From Planctomycetota bacterium (GTDB lineage Bacteria > Planctomycetota > Planctomycetia > Gemmatales > Gemmataceae), in contig VGXS01000030.1 of assembly GCA_016873225.1 (NCBI GenBank), positions 1 through 50,968 on the forward strand: a stretch of DNA of 50,968 nucleotides, read 5' to 3'. Below the pieces are notes generated by a model. That model saw only the letters and a list, made by a program, of their open reading frames with translations, did not search any database and was not told the origin of the DNA. Position 1 is the stretch's first letter, and each line of letters opens with the position of its first letter. Of this stretch, positions 8,253 to 17,748 are shown in pieces. The translations under genes were made by a program, and so were the position numbers.

Positions 8253-9398
8253 TCAGGGCGCCGTGGCCACCGGCTTGAGCCTGCCGGGCGAGGAGGCCCA
8301 GTCTCCCACGACCGCCTCCGATGAAACCGAACGCCTGTCGCGCCAGAATTCGACGCGCACGCGCCGGCCGGGAGCCAGGTCGGCGATGAGGTTGATGCAG
8401 TGGTTCTCGTCGCGCACGGCGATGTCGTCAAGCTTGAGGAGCACATCGCCCGGCCTGATGCCGGCCATCGCCGCGGGCGTTTCCGGATAAACCGACTCCA
8501 CCAATGCCCCCGCGTGGCGGTCGAGGCCCAGGCGCAGGGCGTCGGACGCGTCGAAGGCTCCGGCGACCTGCAGGCCGAGGTAGCCGCGTGAGACCGCGCC
8601 TCGTTCCAGCAATTCCTTGGCCACCCGCTTGACCCTGTTGATGGGAATGCTGAACGACACGCCCGTATTGTTGCCGCTGGTCGAGGCTATCGCCGTGTTG
8701 ATGCCGATCACCTCCGAATCGAGGTTGAGCAGCGGACCGCCGCTGGAACCGGGATTGATGGCGGCGTCGGTCTGAAGGAAATCCTTGATGCGGATCGTGC
8801 TGCCCAGGCTCACCTGGCCCCGCTCGCGGGCCGAGAGGATCCCGTGGGTGACGGTCTGGTTCAGGCCGAACGGGCTTCCGATGGCCAGCACCCACATCCC
8901 CAGGCGGGCCGAGTCGCTGTCGCCCAGTGGCGCCGTGGGCAGCCGCTCCCCCGGCACGGCGAGGATGGCGATGTCCGATTCCGGATCTGTCCACACCCGG
9001 GAGGGGCGCAGGACACGGCTGTCGGAAAGCGACAGCGTGATCTGTTCGGCGGCGGCGCCGCTGATGACATGGTTGTTGGTGATCGCGAAAACGCCCTGCT
9101 GCCCGGGCAGGTTCACCAGCACGCCGGATCCCGATTCCTCGACCGTTTTCCCCTTGGTTTTCTGGCTGGGACGGGAACTTTCGATGGCCACCACCGACGG
9201 CATGCTTCGGCGCACGACGGTCTCAAAACTGGGGACGGCCGGCCTTAACTCGGCGATGGGCGCGCCGGGAAGGCCGGCGGGCGGAGACGGGTCCGCCGCC
9301 CGCGCGGGGTTGCCAACCCGGCCACACCATGAGGCGCCCACGCCTCCCAGGAAGGAGCACGACCCGACGAACAGCAGGTAGCCCAGACGCCGTCGCAT
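8253..9398 (-). CDS. HtrA/DegP-like serine protease with one PDZ domain
   Basis: This 381-residue periplasmic or envelope quality-control protease starts at the ATG at 9398, which gives a positively charged, hydrophobic export signal (MRRRLGYLLFVGSCSFLGG). The reading frame is open much further upstream but has no similar signal. The protease domain covers about 60-255 with H110 (TNNHVI), D142 (SDIAIL) and S219 (GSSGGP). One PDZ domain follows at about 275-360 (GYLGL, GIRPGDVLLKLDD). A single PDZ is DegS-like, though the catalytic context fits general HtrA. The gene is monocistronic and convergent with the kinase gene. Confidence 0.92.
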   Translation of the reverse strand: MRRRLGYLLFVGSCSFLGGVGASWCGRVGNPARAADPSPPAGLPGAPIAELRPAVPSFETVVRRSMPSVVAIESSRPSQKTKGKTVEESGSGVLVNLPGQQGVFAITNNHVISGAAAEQITLSLSDSRVLRPSRVWTDPESDIAILAVPGERLPTAPLGDSDSARLGMWVLAIGSPFGLNQTVTHGILSARERGQVSLGSTIRIKDFLQTDAAINPGSSGGPLLNLDSEVIGINTAIASTSGNNTGVSFSIPINRVKRVAKELLERGAVSRGYLGLQVAGAFDASDALRLGLDRHAGALVESVYPETPAAMAGIRPGDVLLKLDDIAVRDENHCINLIADLAPGRRVRVEFWRDRRSVSSEAVVGDWASSPGRLKPVATAP

Positions 9399-9487
9399 GA
9401 CTGAACAATCCGTGGATGTGCCGGCAAGAAGTGACTGGCCAATCCTATCCCCGGAAACTTGAGGGAATCCCGGGTGGAGTAAAAAAT

Positions 9488-10138
9488 TCAGCGGGGCGGG
9501 GGTGTCTCGACCGTCACAACCGGAACTTCCTTGGGCGCCTGAAAGAACTGGGTGAGGCCGTCGAGCGCCGTCTGCGCCGCGAGTGCCGCCAGCAGCATGC
9601 CCAGCACCCGGGAAATGAGGTTCGCGCCCGCCCTTCCCAGCAGTCGCTGGATCGGTTCGGCGAGGAGGAACATCAGCCAAACCACGCCGAGGATTCCCGC
9701 GAGCACGAAACCGATCACAACCCGGCCCAAAAGCGTGGAATGGCCGGGTTCGCTGACAAGGATCACCGTCAGCATCGCGGCCGGCCCGGCGACGGCCGGA
9801 AAGGCCAGGGGGAAAATCGCCAGGTCGTGGCCGGATTCCCCGTGCGCCGTCTTGTTCTTCTGCTCGGTCTCGAAAATCATCTGCAGCCCGAAAAGAAAAA
9901 CCACGATGCCGCCGGCGAGGCGAAAGGCGGGAATGCCAATCCCCAAGGCGCCCAGCAGGCCATGGCCCAGCACCAGGAACATGAGCAGCACGATGCCGCT
10001 GGCCATGACGCAACGCGTGGCGACATACCTTCGGGCCAATGGATCGAGGTGCCGCGTGAGCGACAGGAACAGGGGCACGGTGCCCACGGGGTCGATGACC
10101 ACGAACAGGGTGATGGCATCTTGGGCGAGACTGGTCAT
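9488..10138 (-). CDS. MarC-family integral membrane protein
   Basis: This is a 216-residue protein of about six membrane segments, with the family opening 'AITLFVVIDPVGTVPLFLSLT' in pieces and a conserved FPLAFPAVAGPAAM stretch near the middle. MarC (UPF0056/YhcE-type) proteins are inner-membrane proteins of uncertain function; the name does not imply proven antibiotic resistance. I chose the ATG at 10138 because GGGAGGAG lies about nine bases upstream; a further in-frame ATG at 10162 is possible. It follows the esterase gene by 25 bases on the same strand, so both may share a transcript. The C-terminus has an atypical proline-rich tail. Confidence 0.88.
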   Translation of the reverse strand: MTSLAQDAITLFVVIDPVGTVPLFLSLTRHLDPLARRYVATRCVMASGIVLLMFLVLGHGLLGALGIGIPAFRLAGGIVVFLFGLQMIFETEQKNKTAHGESGHDLAIFPLAFPAVAGPAAMLTVILVSEPGHSTLLGRVVIGFVLAGILGVVWLMFLLAEPIQRLLGRAGANLISRVLGMLLAALAAQTALDGLTQFFQAPKEVPVVTVETPPPR

Positions 10139-10163
10139 GGAGCGGGTCTCCTCCCGCTTCATG

Positions 10164-11246
10164 TTACCGTTCGGGCGGAGCGTCGTCGTCGGGCAGGCGC
10201 CCGCGCAGCCAAGCCACGACATCAGGAACAAAGGAAAGCGCCGCCATTCGGTCGTGGCGGGCCCCCTTGCGGCGAATGACTGTCATTTCGAGGCCCCTTT
10301 GCCCGGCCCTGTGCGCGAAACTTTCCACCTGGGCGTCCATGTTAAACTGGTCGCGGGTGCCATACGCGGCGAACATGCCCAACTCGCCGGGTTTCAGGTC
10401 GAGGGAGTCGATGAGTTCATAGGGGTTTTCATCGCTGACAAAGTCCTTGGCGCCGCGGGGATTGATCATCGGCCTCAGAAGAATCTTCATGGGGACCGGA
10501 ATGAAGCCGAAGTAACGCGCCGCGGCGAGGCTGTGCTGGCTGAAATCCTCCCTGAGCCGGTCGCATTCGGGACGGAAATTGCCCAGGAGGCCTCCCCGGC
10601 AATCCATGTAACGAAGGTTCAAGGCCGGGAAAATGCCCAAGGCGTTGCCGACGCGGTCGCGGTGCCGAATGGCCATGCGGTAGGCGGCGCTGCCTCCCAT
10701 GCTGGCGCCACCCATCACATGCGCGCGCCGATCGGGGTCGATCGAGTAGCGGTCATGGACGAAATCCCAAACATCCACCATCACATGATCCTCGAACCGG
10801 CCGAGGCGGCTGTTGGTGAAGAATGTGGCCTGGGGGATGAGCCGGCATTCCCCGCTGACGGTGCCGTCGATCGCGACAAGGATCATCGGAGGAATGTCGC
10901 CGCGCGCCATCGTGTCGTCAAGTTGGGGGGCCACCGTGCGGAGAAAGTCGCATTCATCGTTGGAGTAGGCGTGCATCCAGAACATGACCGGATATTGGCG
11001 CTTGGGCGTGTAGCCGGGAGGCAGGTAGACATAGATGTCGCGGTACTGGTCGAGGGAGCGGGAGTAGATGCGGCGGTTGACGCCGTGGTTGGCCGTGTGG
11101 TCGATCACCTCTCCCGCGAGGCGACGATTGAGACGGTTCAGTTCGCCCTTGCGGACAATGGAGGCAAAGGGTGACCATTCCGCGGATACCGCGGCGGGAA
11201 ACACCATGGCCACGGCCAGGACCCACCAGGCCCAACAAATTCGCAT
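10164..11246 (-). CDS. secreted alpha/beta-hydrolase esterase (esterase D / feruloyl-esterase-like)
   Basis: This 360-residue protein starts at 11246 with a clear signal peptide (MRICWAWWVLAVAMVFPAAVSA) and a GGGAAG-like ribosome-binding site. The longer frame adds an unneeded nine residues. The fold is an alpha/beta hydrolase: the oxyanion strand PVMFWMHA, the nucleophile elbow GGASMGG with S182, and a late H in GARHDRM that would complete the triad. Relatives act on carboxyl esters of carbohydrates or siderophores in the periplasm or outside. The substrate is not evident. It may be cotranscribed with the downstream MarC gene. Confidence 0.85.
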   Translation of the reverse strand: MRICWAWWVLAVAMVFPAAVSAEWSPFASIVRKGELNRLNRRLAGEVIDHTANHGVNRRIYSRSLDQYRDIYVYLPPGYTPKRQYPVMFWMHAYSNDECDFLRTVAPQLDDTMARGDIPPMILVAIDGTVSGECRLIPQATFFTNSRLGRFEDHVMVDVWDFVHDRYSIDPDRRAHVMGGASMGGSAAYRMAIRHRDRVGNALGIFPALNLRYMDCRGGLLGNFRPECDRLREDFSQHSLAAARYFGFIPVPMKILLRPMINPRGAKDFVSDENPYELIDSLDLKPGELGMFAAYGTRDQFNMDAQVESFAHRAGQRGLEMTVIRRKGARHDRMAALSFVPDVVAWLRGRLPDDDAPPER

Positions 11247-11407
11247 GCCCGCCGCTTCCCAGATTGAGGCCATCCACCCGGGGAACTATCGGCATCAAAT
11301 GATCGGTCACGAAAGCCATTTGCGGCTTTCATCGAGACAATGGTCGGTGGAATCGCCCAAGTGCGGGGTCGTGAAGAAAAGACCGGTTGTAGGGAATTCA
11401 CGCCCGC

Positions 11408-12958
11408 TCAGGCGAGTTTGTTCCTGCTTGCCCGGAAGGCGATAACTCCGGCTGGCAGAAGAACCACCAAGGCCGCGGCCAGCCATAGCACCGGCGCGGA
11501 CGATTCCGACGCCGGAAGTTCCCCGGGTTGCACCAAGCGGTTGCGCCCCCCCTCGCGGCGGATCTCGAACGCGTCGAACCTCACGCCCGTGGCCGTGTAC
11601 GCCTCGTACTTGATCGCATCGGCTGACACATCGATCACCTGGAAAAGCTGGGTCTGGCCACCACGGACATCCATCCACGCGCGGTCTTCGACATCGTACA
11701 TCTTGGGGCCGCTCACCGAGACCACATAGACCGTGTCGCCCCGGGTGGCCGCGTCACTGCCGTCGGCGGATTCGGCGCCCGCCATCAGGCCGCTTCGTCC
11801 GTAGCTGTGGTCATGCCCCTGAAGCACGAGGTCGACCTTGTACTTCTCCATGATCGGCCGGAAAAAGGCCCGCACCTCGGCGTTGTCGCGCTTGCGGGCG
11901 GAGGAATATACCGGATGGTGGAAGGTCACGATGGTCCAACGGCAATGGTTGGCCCCCAGCACCGAGTCGAGCCATGCGGCCTGCGCCTCGAAACGGTCCT
12001 TCTCGTTGGTGTTGAGGGAGATGAACCGCGTGTTCTGGTAGTCGAGGTAGTAGCAGGTTCCCTCAAGCCCGGGCGCGCCGTTGGCCGGCAAGTTGAACTG
12101 GGCGTTCCAATGCGGCGTCAAGCGAGCCTTGCGGGCCAACCCCGGCAATGAAATGGATCCGGAATACTCATGATTGCCTGGCGTCGGCAGGCCGGGCACG
12201 GTGGCGTGGATCCAGCCGCCGGCGGCATGCCACTCTCCCCAATCCGAATCATTCTCGCCACGGTTGACGAGGTCACCGGCATGGATCATGAAATCGGGGC
12301 GGAACCTGTCGGCCTGCCGGATCACCCGCGACCAGAGGTCGAGCACATCATTTTGGGCATCACCGAAATACACAAAACGAAAAGGACGAGACCCCGTCCT
12401 CGCCGGCCGGAACTGGTGCCACTCCGACCAGTTCCGGCCATCGCCGGCGCGATAGGCGTACAACCTGCCCGGTTCCAGTTCCTCAATGGTCACCTTGTGG
12501 TAGTTGGCTTTTTCACCGCCGGCCTCGACCGTTTCCGTGCGGGCCTTCAGCGAGCGAAAGCCGCCCGTGCCTTTCTCGGCGTGGGTTTTCATGGCGTAGC
12601 CGGAATCGAGGGCCGGCCCCACCTGCGCGAGGCCGGTGGACACCGTCGCGTCGGTTCGCCACGAGAGGCCCATGCGGGACTGCGGGTGCTCAAGCAATGT
12701 CAGCACCAACCTTTCCGGACGGGAAGTCGGGGAGAACCGGTTGGCGGATTTCTCGGTTTTGGAGACCGGGCTTTCCGCCTTGGCGGGCTCGGGCGGCTTG
12801 GATTGGCCCGCCGGGGCTTTTTCGGGCGGCTTGGAATCTGGCGCGCCAGTTGCCTTGGCGGATTCGTCCTTGGCCTTGGCCGGCACGGGGGGAGATTGCG
12901 CCACGAGTAGCCCGACGATGGAAAAGGAAAGCACGAGGGTCGGCATGGCGAACCGCAT
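11408..12958 (-). CDS. purple-acid-phosphatase-like metallophosphoesterase, membrane-anchored
   Basis: This 516-residue exported protein has a signal peptide at 1-20, then a low-complexity Pro/Lys/Ala linker (about 22-70) and a fibronectin-III-like N-terminal domain typical of purple acid phosphatases (about 80-190). A calcineurin-like catalytic core follows with the metal-binding blocks GDAQ, GDLVNRGEN, GNHEY, VTFHHP and GHDHSYGR. A C-terminal membrane span (APVLWLAAALVVLLPAGVIAF) with a basic tail anchors it. The diiron/Fe-metal phosphatase should hydrolyse phosphomonoesters or diesters outside the cytoplasm. It is transcribed alone. Confidence 0.9.
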   Translation of the reverse strand: MRFAMPTLVLSFSIVGLLVAQSPPVPAKAKDESAKATGAPDSKPPEKAPAGQSKPPEPAKAESPVSKTEKSANRFSPTSRPERLVLTLLEHPQSRMGLSWRTDATVSTGLAQVGPALDSGYAMKTHAEKGTGGFRSLKARTETVEAGGEKANYHKVTIEELEPGRLYAYRAGDGRNWSEWHQFRPARTGSRPFRFVYFGDAQNDVLDLWSRVIRQADRFRPDFMIHAGDLVNRGENDSDWGEWHAAGGWIHATVPGLPTPGNHEYSGSISLPGLARKARLTPHWNAQFNLPANGAPGLEGTCYYLDYQNTRFISLNTNEKDRFEAQAAWLDSVLGANHCRWTIVTFHHPVYSSARKRDNAEVRAFFRPIMEKYKVDLVLQGHDHSYGRSGLMAGAESADGSDAATRGDTVYVVSVSGPKMYDVEDRAWMDVRGGQTQLFQVIDVSADAIKYEAYTATGVRFDAFEIRREGGRNRLVQPGELPASESSAPVLWLAAALVVLLPAGVIAFRASRNKLA

Positions 12959-13136
12959 GGGCGTTTTCTCCGGAAACGGGGCTACCGCGACAGTCCCCTA
13001 GTTTGACTTAGCGGGCAGGCAAGAAGGAGTGATGAAGAAACCGGCCAGCGGGCGAACTTCGCATTCCCGGTTGCCTCGGAACCTTCCAGCGGTAGCCTAC
13101 CCCAACGGCAACCATTCACACGAAAGGAAAACCACC

Positions 13137-14039
13137 ATGCGCGTCGCGGCACCGGGAACCACACGGATCGGCTGGATTGGCACCGGGGTGATGGGCCGCT
13201 CGATGTGCGGGCACCTGATGGCCAAGGGGTATAAGGCCACCATTTACAGCCGCACCCGTGACAAGGCCGCCGATCTCGTCGCCAAGGGCGCCGAATGGGC
13301 CGCAAGTCCCCGGGAAGTGGCGGAAAAGTCGGATGTGGTGTTCTCGATCGTCGGCTTCCCCGCGGATGTGCGGGAAGTGATTCTGGGGCCGACAGGCGCC
13401 TTGGCCGGAGCCAAGCCCGAAACCGTGATCGTGGACATGACGACGAGCGAACCGTCGCTGGCCCGCGAGATCGACGCCGCCGCGAAGGCAAAGGGCCTGT
13501 TTTCGCTCGACGCGCCCGTCAGCGGCGGAGACATCGGCGCCCGGAACGCCGCCCTTTCGATCATGGTGGGGGGGGAGACGGCGGTGGTCGAGGCGATCCG
13601 CCCCCTGTTTGAATGCATGGGAAAAAGCATCATTCACCAGGGTCCCATCGGCTCGGGCCAGCACACCAAGATGGTGAACCAGATCCTGATCGCCGGGAAC
13701 ATGGTGGGAGTTTGCGAGGCCCTCATGTACGCCTTCAAGGCCGGGCTGGATGTGGAGAGGGTTTTGCAAACCGTGGGCGGGGGAGCGGCCGGCAGCTGGT
13801 CGCTCAACAACCTCGGGCCGCGGATTCTCAAGGGGGATTACGAACCCGGATTCTTCGTCGAGCACTTCATCAAGGACATGGGAATCGCCCTGGCGGAGGC
13901 CAAGGCGATGGGCCTTGTCGTTCCCGGGTTGGCCCTGGCGCACCAGCTTTACCTGGCCGTGCAAGCACAAGGACTGGGCCGCAAGGGAACGCAATCGCTG
14001 ATTCTCGCGCTCGAACACATCTCGGGATTCAAGCGCTGA
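13137..14039 (+). CDS. beta-hydroxyacid dehydrogenase (3-hydroxyisobutyrate / tartronate semialdehyde reductase family)
   Basis: This is a 300-residue cytoplasmic NAD(P)-dependent enzyme. The Rossmann motif GWIGTGVMG is at 12-20, the substrate-binding signature DAPVSGG at about 125-131, and the catalytic lysine K178 in GQHTKMVNQ. The family oxidises 3-hydroxyisobutyrate or reduces 2-hydroxy-3-oxopropionate, and these cannot be separated here. The start at 13137 follows GAAAGGA by about eight bases; the frame extends upstream without a better site. Its last 11 bases overlap the 3' end of the convergent exonuclease gene. Confidence 0.92.
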   Translation: MRVAAPGTTRIGWIGTGVMGRSMCGHLMAKGYKATIYSRTRDKAADLVAKGAEWAASPREVAEKSDVVFSIVGFPADVREVILGPTGALAGAKPETVIVDMTTSEPSLAREIDAAAKAKGLFSLDAPVSGGDIGARNAALSIMVGGETAVVEAIRPLFECMGKSIIHQGPIGSGQHTKMVNQILIAGNMVGVCEALMYAFKAGLDVERVLQTVGGGAAGSWSLNNLGPRILKGDYEPGFFVEHFIKDMGIALAEAKAMGLVVPGLALAHQLYLAVQAQGLGRKGTQSLILALEHISGFKR

Positions 14040-14847
14040 CCGAGGTCTTGACCGGGTAAAAGTCGAGCGCGTCGAGATATTCGGGCACGCCCGGGTAGGT
14101 CAGCGCCTGCTCCCGGGCCACGCGCACGGCCACCCTTCGAAGTTCCGCTTCCTGGTCGGGACTGACACGGCCGCAAACCCGCTCATGCCTCAGGAACACA
14201 AAATAGGTGTCGAGCGTGTCGCAGACGCAGTAGCCGGCGACACGGTCTAGCCTGCCGGCGGCCACAAGCGCCGAGACATCGTCGCCCTTGATGCCCTGCT
14301 TGCCCGGCAGGCCGAGGCGTTTGGCGAGCATGTTGAGCCCGCCGTAAACCCTTGCCGTGCCGTAATTGCTGAACTCCTCCTGCAAGTCGAGGTGGTGGTT
14401 TGGCTTGAACCTGCCGCGGCGAGGCCAGTAGCTGCGGATGTCGATGCCGTGGTCGAAGGCGGCGAGTTCCAGAACCGGAAGGTCGAATCCCCTGCCGTTG
14501 AAACTCACGAGCGCGGCGTCGGGAACCTGGCACACGCCTTGCCAGAACTGGCTCACGATCACCGAGGGGCGGAACTGCGGGGCGTCGAGGCAGGTGATTT
14601 TTTCCAGGGCGTGGGACTTGTCGACCCGCAGGACGCAGATGATCACCGGCTTTTGGAAGGTGTGGGGCACAAAGGTGGAATCCCCGCCGGATTTCTTGAG
14701 CACCCGTTCCGTTTCAGCGGCGGCCGCCTCCTCGGGTGAAAGCCCGGGATACAGGCAACGGGCCAGAAGTTCGCCATCGACAACGGTTTCGACATCGAAG
14801 ACGATCCATCCGATATCCAACTTGGAACATCCGCCGTTTCCCGCCAT
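14029..14847 (-). CDS. PolB-like predicted 3'-5' exonuclease (DnaQ superfamily)
   Basis: This 272-residue protein has the three exonuclease motifs of the DEDDy group: ExoI FDVET with D18 and E20, Exo[13 protein letters not shown], and ExoIII around [10 protein letters not shown]. The arrangement matches the stand-alone proteins related to the exonuclease domain of family B DNA polymerases. It would remove nucleotides from 3' ends in the cytoplasm, probably in repair. The start at 14847 has a perfect GGGAGGAA site seven bases upstream. The 3' end overlaps the dehydrogenase gene by 11 bases in convergent orientation. Confidence 0.88.
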   Translation of the reverse strand: MAGNGGCSKLDIGWIVFDVETVVDGELLARCLYPGLSPEEAAAAETERVLKKSGGDSTFVPHTFQKPVIICVLRVDKSHALEKITCLDAPQFRPSVIVSQFWQGVCQVPDAALVSFNGRGFDLPVLELAAFDHGIDIRSYWPRRGRFKPNHHLDLQEEFSNYGTARVYGGLNMLAKRLGLPGKQGIKGDDVSALVAAGRLDRVAGYCVCDTLDTYFVFLRHERVCGRVSPDQEAELRRVAVRVAREQALTYPGVPEYLDALDFYPVKTSVSA

Positions 14848-14970
14848 GAAGCTTCCTCCCTGACTTGTCATGTCCGCCGCATTGTACGGATGAACAGGAC
14901 AAAGTGGTGGCCCGTATGCTCAACGAGCGCTGATACGCTACAACAACTGCTGTCATTGCCGAGGTTCGCC

Positions 14971-16248
14971 ATGCCCGAAAACGCTTCCGCCTCCCGCGCC
15001 GCCAAGCTGCTGGTATTCGTGGTCGTTTTCATCGACCTGCTTGGATTCGGCATTGTCCTGCCCCTGCTGCCCGTCTACGGCGACCGGTTCGTCAAGCCCA
15101 CCATCGGGGCCGAGGCGGACAGCGTTGTCGCGGGAATCGTGCTCGGGCTCCTCATGTCTTCCTTTTCCCTGATGCAGTTCCTGTTCGCTCCCGCCTGGGG
15201 AAGGCTTTCGGACAGGATCGGACGGAGGCCCGTGCTCCTGCTCGGCCTGCTGGGTTCGGTGGGCGCCTATGCCCTGTTCGGTTATGCCTCATCGATGGAT
15301 CCCGCATCCGAGGCCCTTGGGGCGTTGGCGCTGCTGTTCGTTTCGCGCGCCGGCGCGGGCATTGCCGGGGCCACCATCTCCACCGCGCAGGCGGTGATCG
15401 CCGATTCAACCGGTCCCGAGGAACGGAGGGGGGGCATGGCCCTCATCGGGGCGGCATTCGGAATCGGCTTTACCTTTGGTCCGCTCCTGGGGGCGGGGGC
15501 GCTCTACCTGGCTCCCGGCACGCCGTGGGCCACGGGTGCCCTCGCCTCGGTGCTTTCGCTGGCGGCGTTTCTCTTCGCACTGGTCAGGTTGCCCGAAACG
15601 CGCGTTCCCGGAGGCCACAGCGCCGCCCGACGCATTTTCGACGCGCGCGCCTTCATGGCGGTGCTGTCCGATCCCGGCGTCGGCCCGGTGATCCTGGTGT
15701 TTTTCCTCGCCACGGTCGGATTCGCGGGGTTCGAATCGACCCTGGCCCTGCTCAACCGCGATTTCCTCGGGTTTGACGAACGCAACAACTTCCTTGTGTT
15801 CACCTTCGTGGGCTTCGTCCTCGCCATGGTGAACGGCGCCTACAGGGGCATGGCGAAGCGGGTCAGCGAGATCGCCGGCATGGCCTACGGGATTGTTCTC
15901 ATGGGAATCGGTGTGGCGGGCCTTTCGATGGTGGCAAGCCTTGAACAACCTTCCCTGAGGATGTGGGCGGCGTTTCCCAGCCTCACCTTCGCTGTCGCCG
16001 GATTCGCATTGCTGACTCCGGGAGTGCAGTCGCTGGTGAGCCGGCGCGCCGACCCGGCCCGGCAAGGGGAAATCCTGGGGGTGAACCAGTCGTGCTCGGC
16101 GCTGGCCCGGATCGTGGGCCCTGTGCTGGGCCTGACCCTGTACAGGGCCTGGCCTGTGCTTCCTTTCGCCCTTGGCGGCCTGCTGGTGCTGGCCATGCTG
16201 CCCGTGCTGGTGGTGGCGGCGCGCTGGCGTCCGCCCCAAACGGCGTGA
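14971..16248 (+). CDS. MFS drug/H+ antiporter-like transporter (TetA-type)
   Basis: This 425-residue, 12-segment transporter opens with VFIDLLGFGIVLPLLPVY, typical of the TetA/DHA1 group. The loop 2-3 signature 'GRLSDRIGRRPVLLLG' in pieces is near residues 85-100, and loop 4-5 reads GAGIAGATISTAQA. It probably exports a small molecule by proton antiport, but the substrate is unknown and tetracycline resistance should not be assumed. The start at 14971 has GAGG six bases upstream. Its stop shares one base with the ATG of the lipase gene (TGATG), so both are translationally coupled. Confidence 0.88.
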   Translation: MPENASASRAAKLLVFVVVFIDLLGFGIVLPLLPVYGDRFVKPTIGAEADSVVAGIVLGLLMSSFSLMQFLFAPAWGRLSDRIGRRPVLLLGLLGSVGAYALFGYASSMDPASEALGALALLFVSRAGAGIAGATISTAQAVIADSTGPEERRGGMALIGAAFGIGFTFGPLLGAGALYLAPGTPWATGALASVLSLAAFLFALVRLPETRVPGGHSAARRIFDARAFMAVLSDPGVGPVILVFFLATVGFAGFESTLALLNRDFLGFDERNNFLVFTFVGFVLAMVNGAYRGMAKRVSEIAGMAYGIVLMGIGVAGLSMVASLEQPSLRMWAAFPSLTFAVAGFALLTPGVQSLVSRRADPARQGEILGVNQSCSALARIVGPVLGLTLYRAWPVLPFALGGLLVLAMLPVLVVAARWRPPQTA

Positions 16249-17102
16249 TGGCCGTCGAGGCCGTACAGGCGCCCCGGCTGAGCCACCCGATTGTTTTGGT
16301 CCACGGCCTGTTCGGCTTCGACTCCCTGGGAAAAGGCCGCTGGAGGTTCCGTTACTTCGCCAACCTCCCCGACTGGATCCGCGCCTCGGGCAACCGGGTG
16401 TTGGTGACGCGGTCGCATCCGTGCGGGCGGATCGCCACGCGCGCCGCGCAGGTGGCCCGTCAGGTTGAAGCGGCCTTCGGCAACGAGACCGTTCACCTCG
16501 TGGGGCACAGCATGGGCGGGCTCGATTGCCGGCACATCATCTCCGGCCTGGGGTGGGGCCGCCGGGCGCTGAGCCTCACCACGCTGGGCACACCTCATCG
16601 CGGATCGGTGGTGGCCGACGGCGTCGCGCCGTGGGCCAGGCCCAAAAGCGCGACGCGGGCGTTGCTTAGGGCGCTCGGATGGGAGGCGGAACTCCTGCGG
16701 GAACTGAGCCGGGCGGGCGCCGCGGAGTTTAATTCCTCGCATCCGGATTGTCCGGAAGTCTTGTACCAGTCGGTCGCCGGGGTCTTTCCGGATGAATGCC
16801 GGCGAGCCTTCAGGCAACTGCCGCATAGGGCGATCACCGGGCCGTGGCTCGGGAGGGACGAGGGGGCCAACGACGGCATGGTGTCGGCGACCTCGGCGCG
16901 CTGGGGATCGCATCAGGAGACATGGCCGGGAGACCATTTCAACCTTGTGAACTGGGTGAATCCCTCGCCACGGTGGCCGGGGATCAACGCCTGCCGGCTT
17001 GTCGATTTCGCCCGCCTGCTGGCCAGGCTGGAACCCGACGGACGCGATGGAAGTTCGGCGCGCGCCGATTCTGCGGGGACTGACGGACAGCCCCTTCCGT
17101 GA
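16248..17102 (+). CDS. alpha/beta-hydrolase, triacylglycerol-lipase-like
   Basis: This 284-residue protein resembles bacterial class I lipases: the oxyanion segment PIVLVHGLFGF, the nucleophile elbow LVGHSMGGLDCR with S88, an NDGMVS block for the acid residue, and a late H in WPGDHFNLVNW. No signal peptide is visible with this start, so it may act in the cytoplasm or leave by another route. I chose the ATG at 16248 because it couples to the transporter stop and removes a long leader that only shadows the transporter. Substrates are probably acyl esters. Confidence 0.85.
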   Translation: MAVEAVQAPRLSHPIVLVHGLFGFDSLGKGRWRFRYFANLPDWIRASGNRVLVTRSHPCGRIATRAAQVARQVEAAFGNETVHLVGHSMGGLDCRHIISGLGWGRRALSLTTLGTPHRGSVVADGVAPWARPKSATRALLRALGWEAELLRELSRAGAAEFNSSHPDCPEVLYQSVAGVFPDECRRAFRQLPHRAITGPWLGRDEGANDGMVSATSARWGSHQETWPGDHFNLVNWVNPSPRWPGINACRLVDFARLLARLEPDGRDGSSARADSAGTDGQPLP

Positions 17103-17208
17103 ACACTCACGAAGAACTCAAGTTTTTTTGCGTTGCCCAAGGGGTGGGTATAATCGAGTGCGCCGGATGATTCCCACCCAGTGGCGGACCAACCAGCGCG
17201 AGGCGAGC

Positions 17209-17592
17209 ATGTCTGGGACTGAGCGATGGACGGCACTTCTGGCTGACAAGACCACGGATTTCGTGCTGACCTGCATGATCCTGGTGGTGGCGCTTCTGGC
17301 GGCCGCATGGCTGATCCGCAAGGTGGATCGGTGGCGACGGCAGGACGACACCCCGGCGTGCACCCCGCACGACCAGTTGTCCGAGCTGAGGCGCTGGCTG
17401 GACGAGGGACTGATCGAACCGGAGGAATTCGCCAAGCTGCGGGAAAAGCTCGAGGTCCAGTTGAGGGCCTCCATGGGCATCAAGGGCCGCGAGGTTCCTC
17501 CCGAGCAGTTGGGGCGATTTCTGGTTCCTGAGGAGGCCCGCAAGGAACCTCCGCCGACGGATCAGCCTCAAAATCCGGCCGGGAAGGCCTAG
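17209..17592 (+). CDS. small membrane protein with SHOCT-like C-terminal motif
   Basis: This 127-residue protein has one N-terminal membrane span (about residues 17-38, VLTCMILVVALLAAAWLI), a basic stop-transfer and a cytoplasmic part with 'LRRWLDEGLIEPEEFAKLREKL', which matches the short C-terminal (SHOCT) helix-turn-helix motif seen in many small membrane proteins. A proline-rich tail follows. The start at 17209 has a GAGGCGAGC-like site; an upstream ATG at 17167 is an alternative. It lies between the lipase gene and clpX. Function unknown. Confidence 0.75.
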   Translation: MSGTERWTALLADKTTDFVLTCMILVVALLAAAWLIRKVDRWRRQDDTPACTPHDQLSELRRWLDEGLIEPEEFAKLREKLEVQLRASMGIKGREVPPEQLGRFLVPEEARKEPPPTDQPQNPAGKA

Positions 17593-17613
17593 CCGACTCT
17601 TGCGCCGCATGAA

Positions 17614-17633
17614 TCCGATTCACTAGAATCGGA
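17614..17633. repeat. short inverted repeat upstream of clpX
   Basis: TCCGATT at 17614-17620 and AATCGGA at 17627-17633 form a perfect seven-base inverted repeat with a six-base loop (CACTAG). No T-run follows, so it is a weak terminator candidate; it could instead be an operator. It lies in the 156-base gap before clpX. Confidence 0.35.
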
Positions 17634-17748
17634 CATGGCGCAGGCAGGAAGCGGCTCCACACTCCCTCCCGAACTTACCGCCCAACTAGGTCTTGAACCG
17701 ACATTGGCCCCCGGCGCATGATTGCCGGTGAGGCACCCTGGAGAAGGC

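Noticed and set aside
8253..10013. 586-residue version of the HtrA protein
   Set aside because: The first 205 residues are Arg/Gly-rich shadow of the MarC gene; a signal peptide begins at 9398.
17614..17633. Hairpin before clpX as an intrinsic terminator
   Set aside because: The stem is only seven bases, contains A/T pairs and is not followed by a T-run; kept only as a short inverted repeat.
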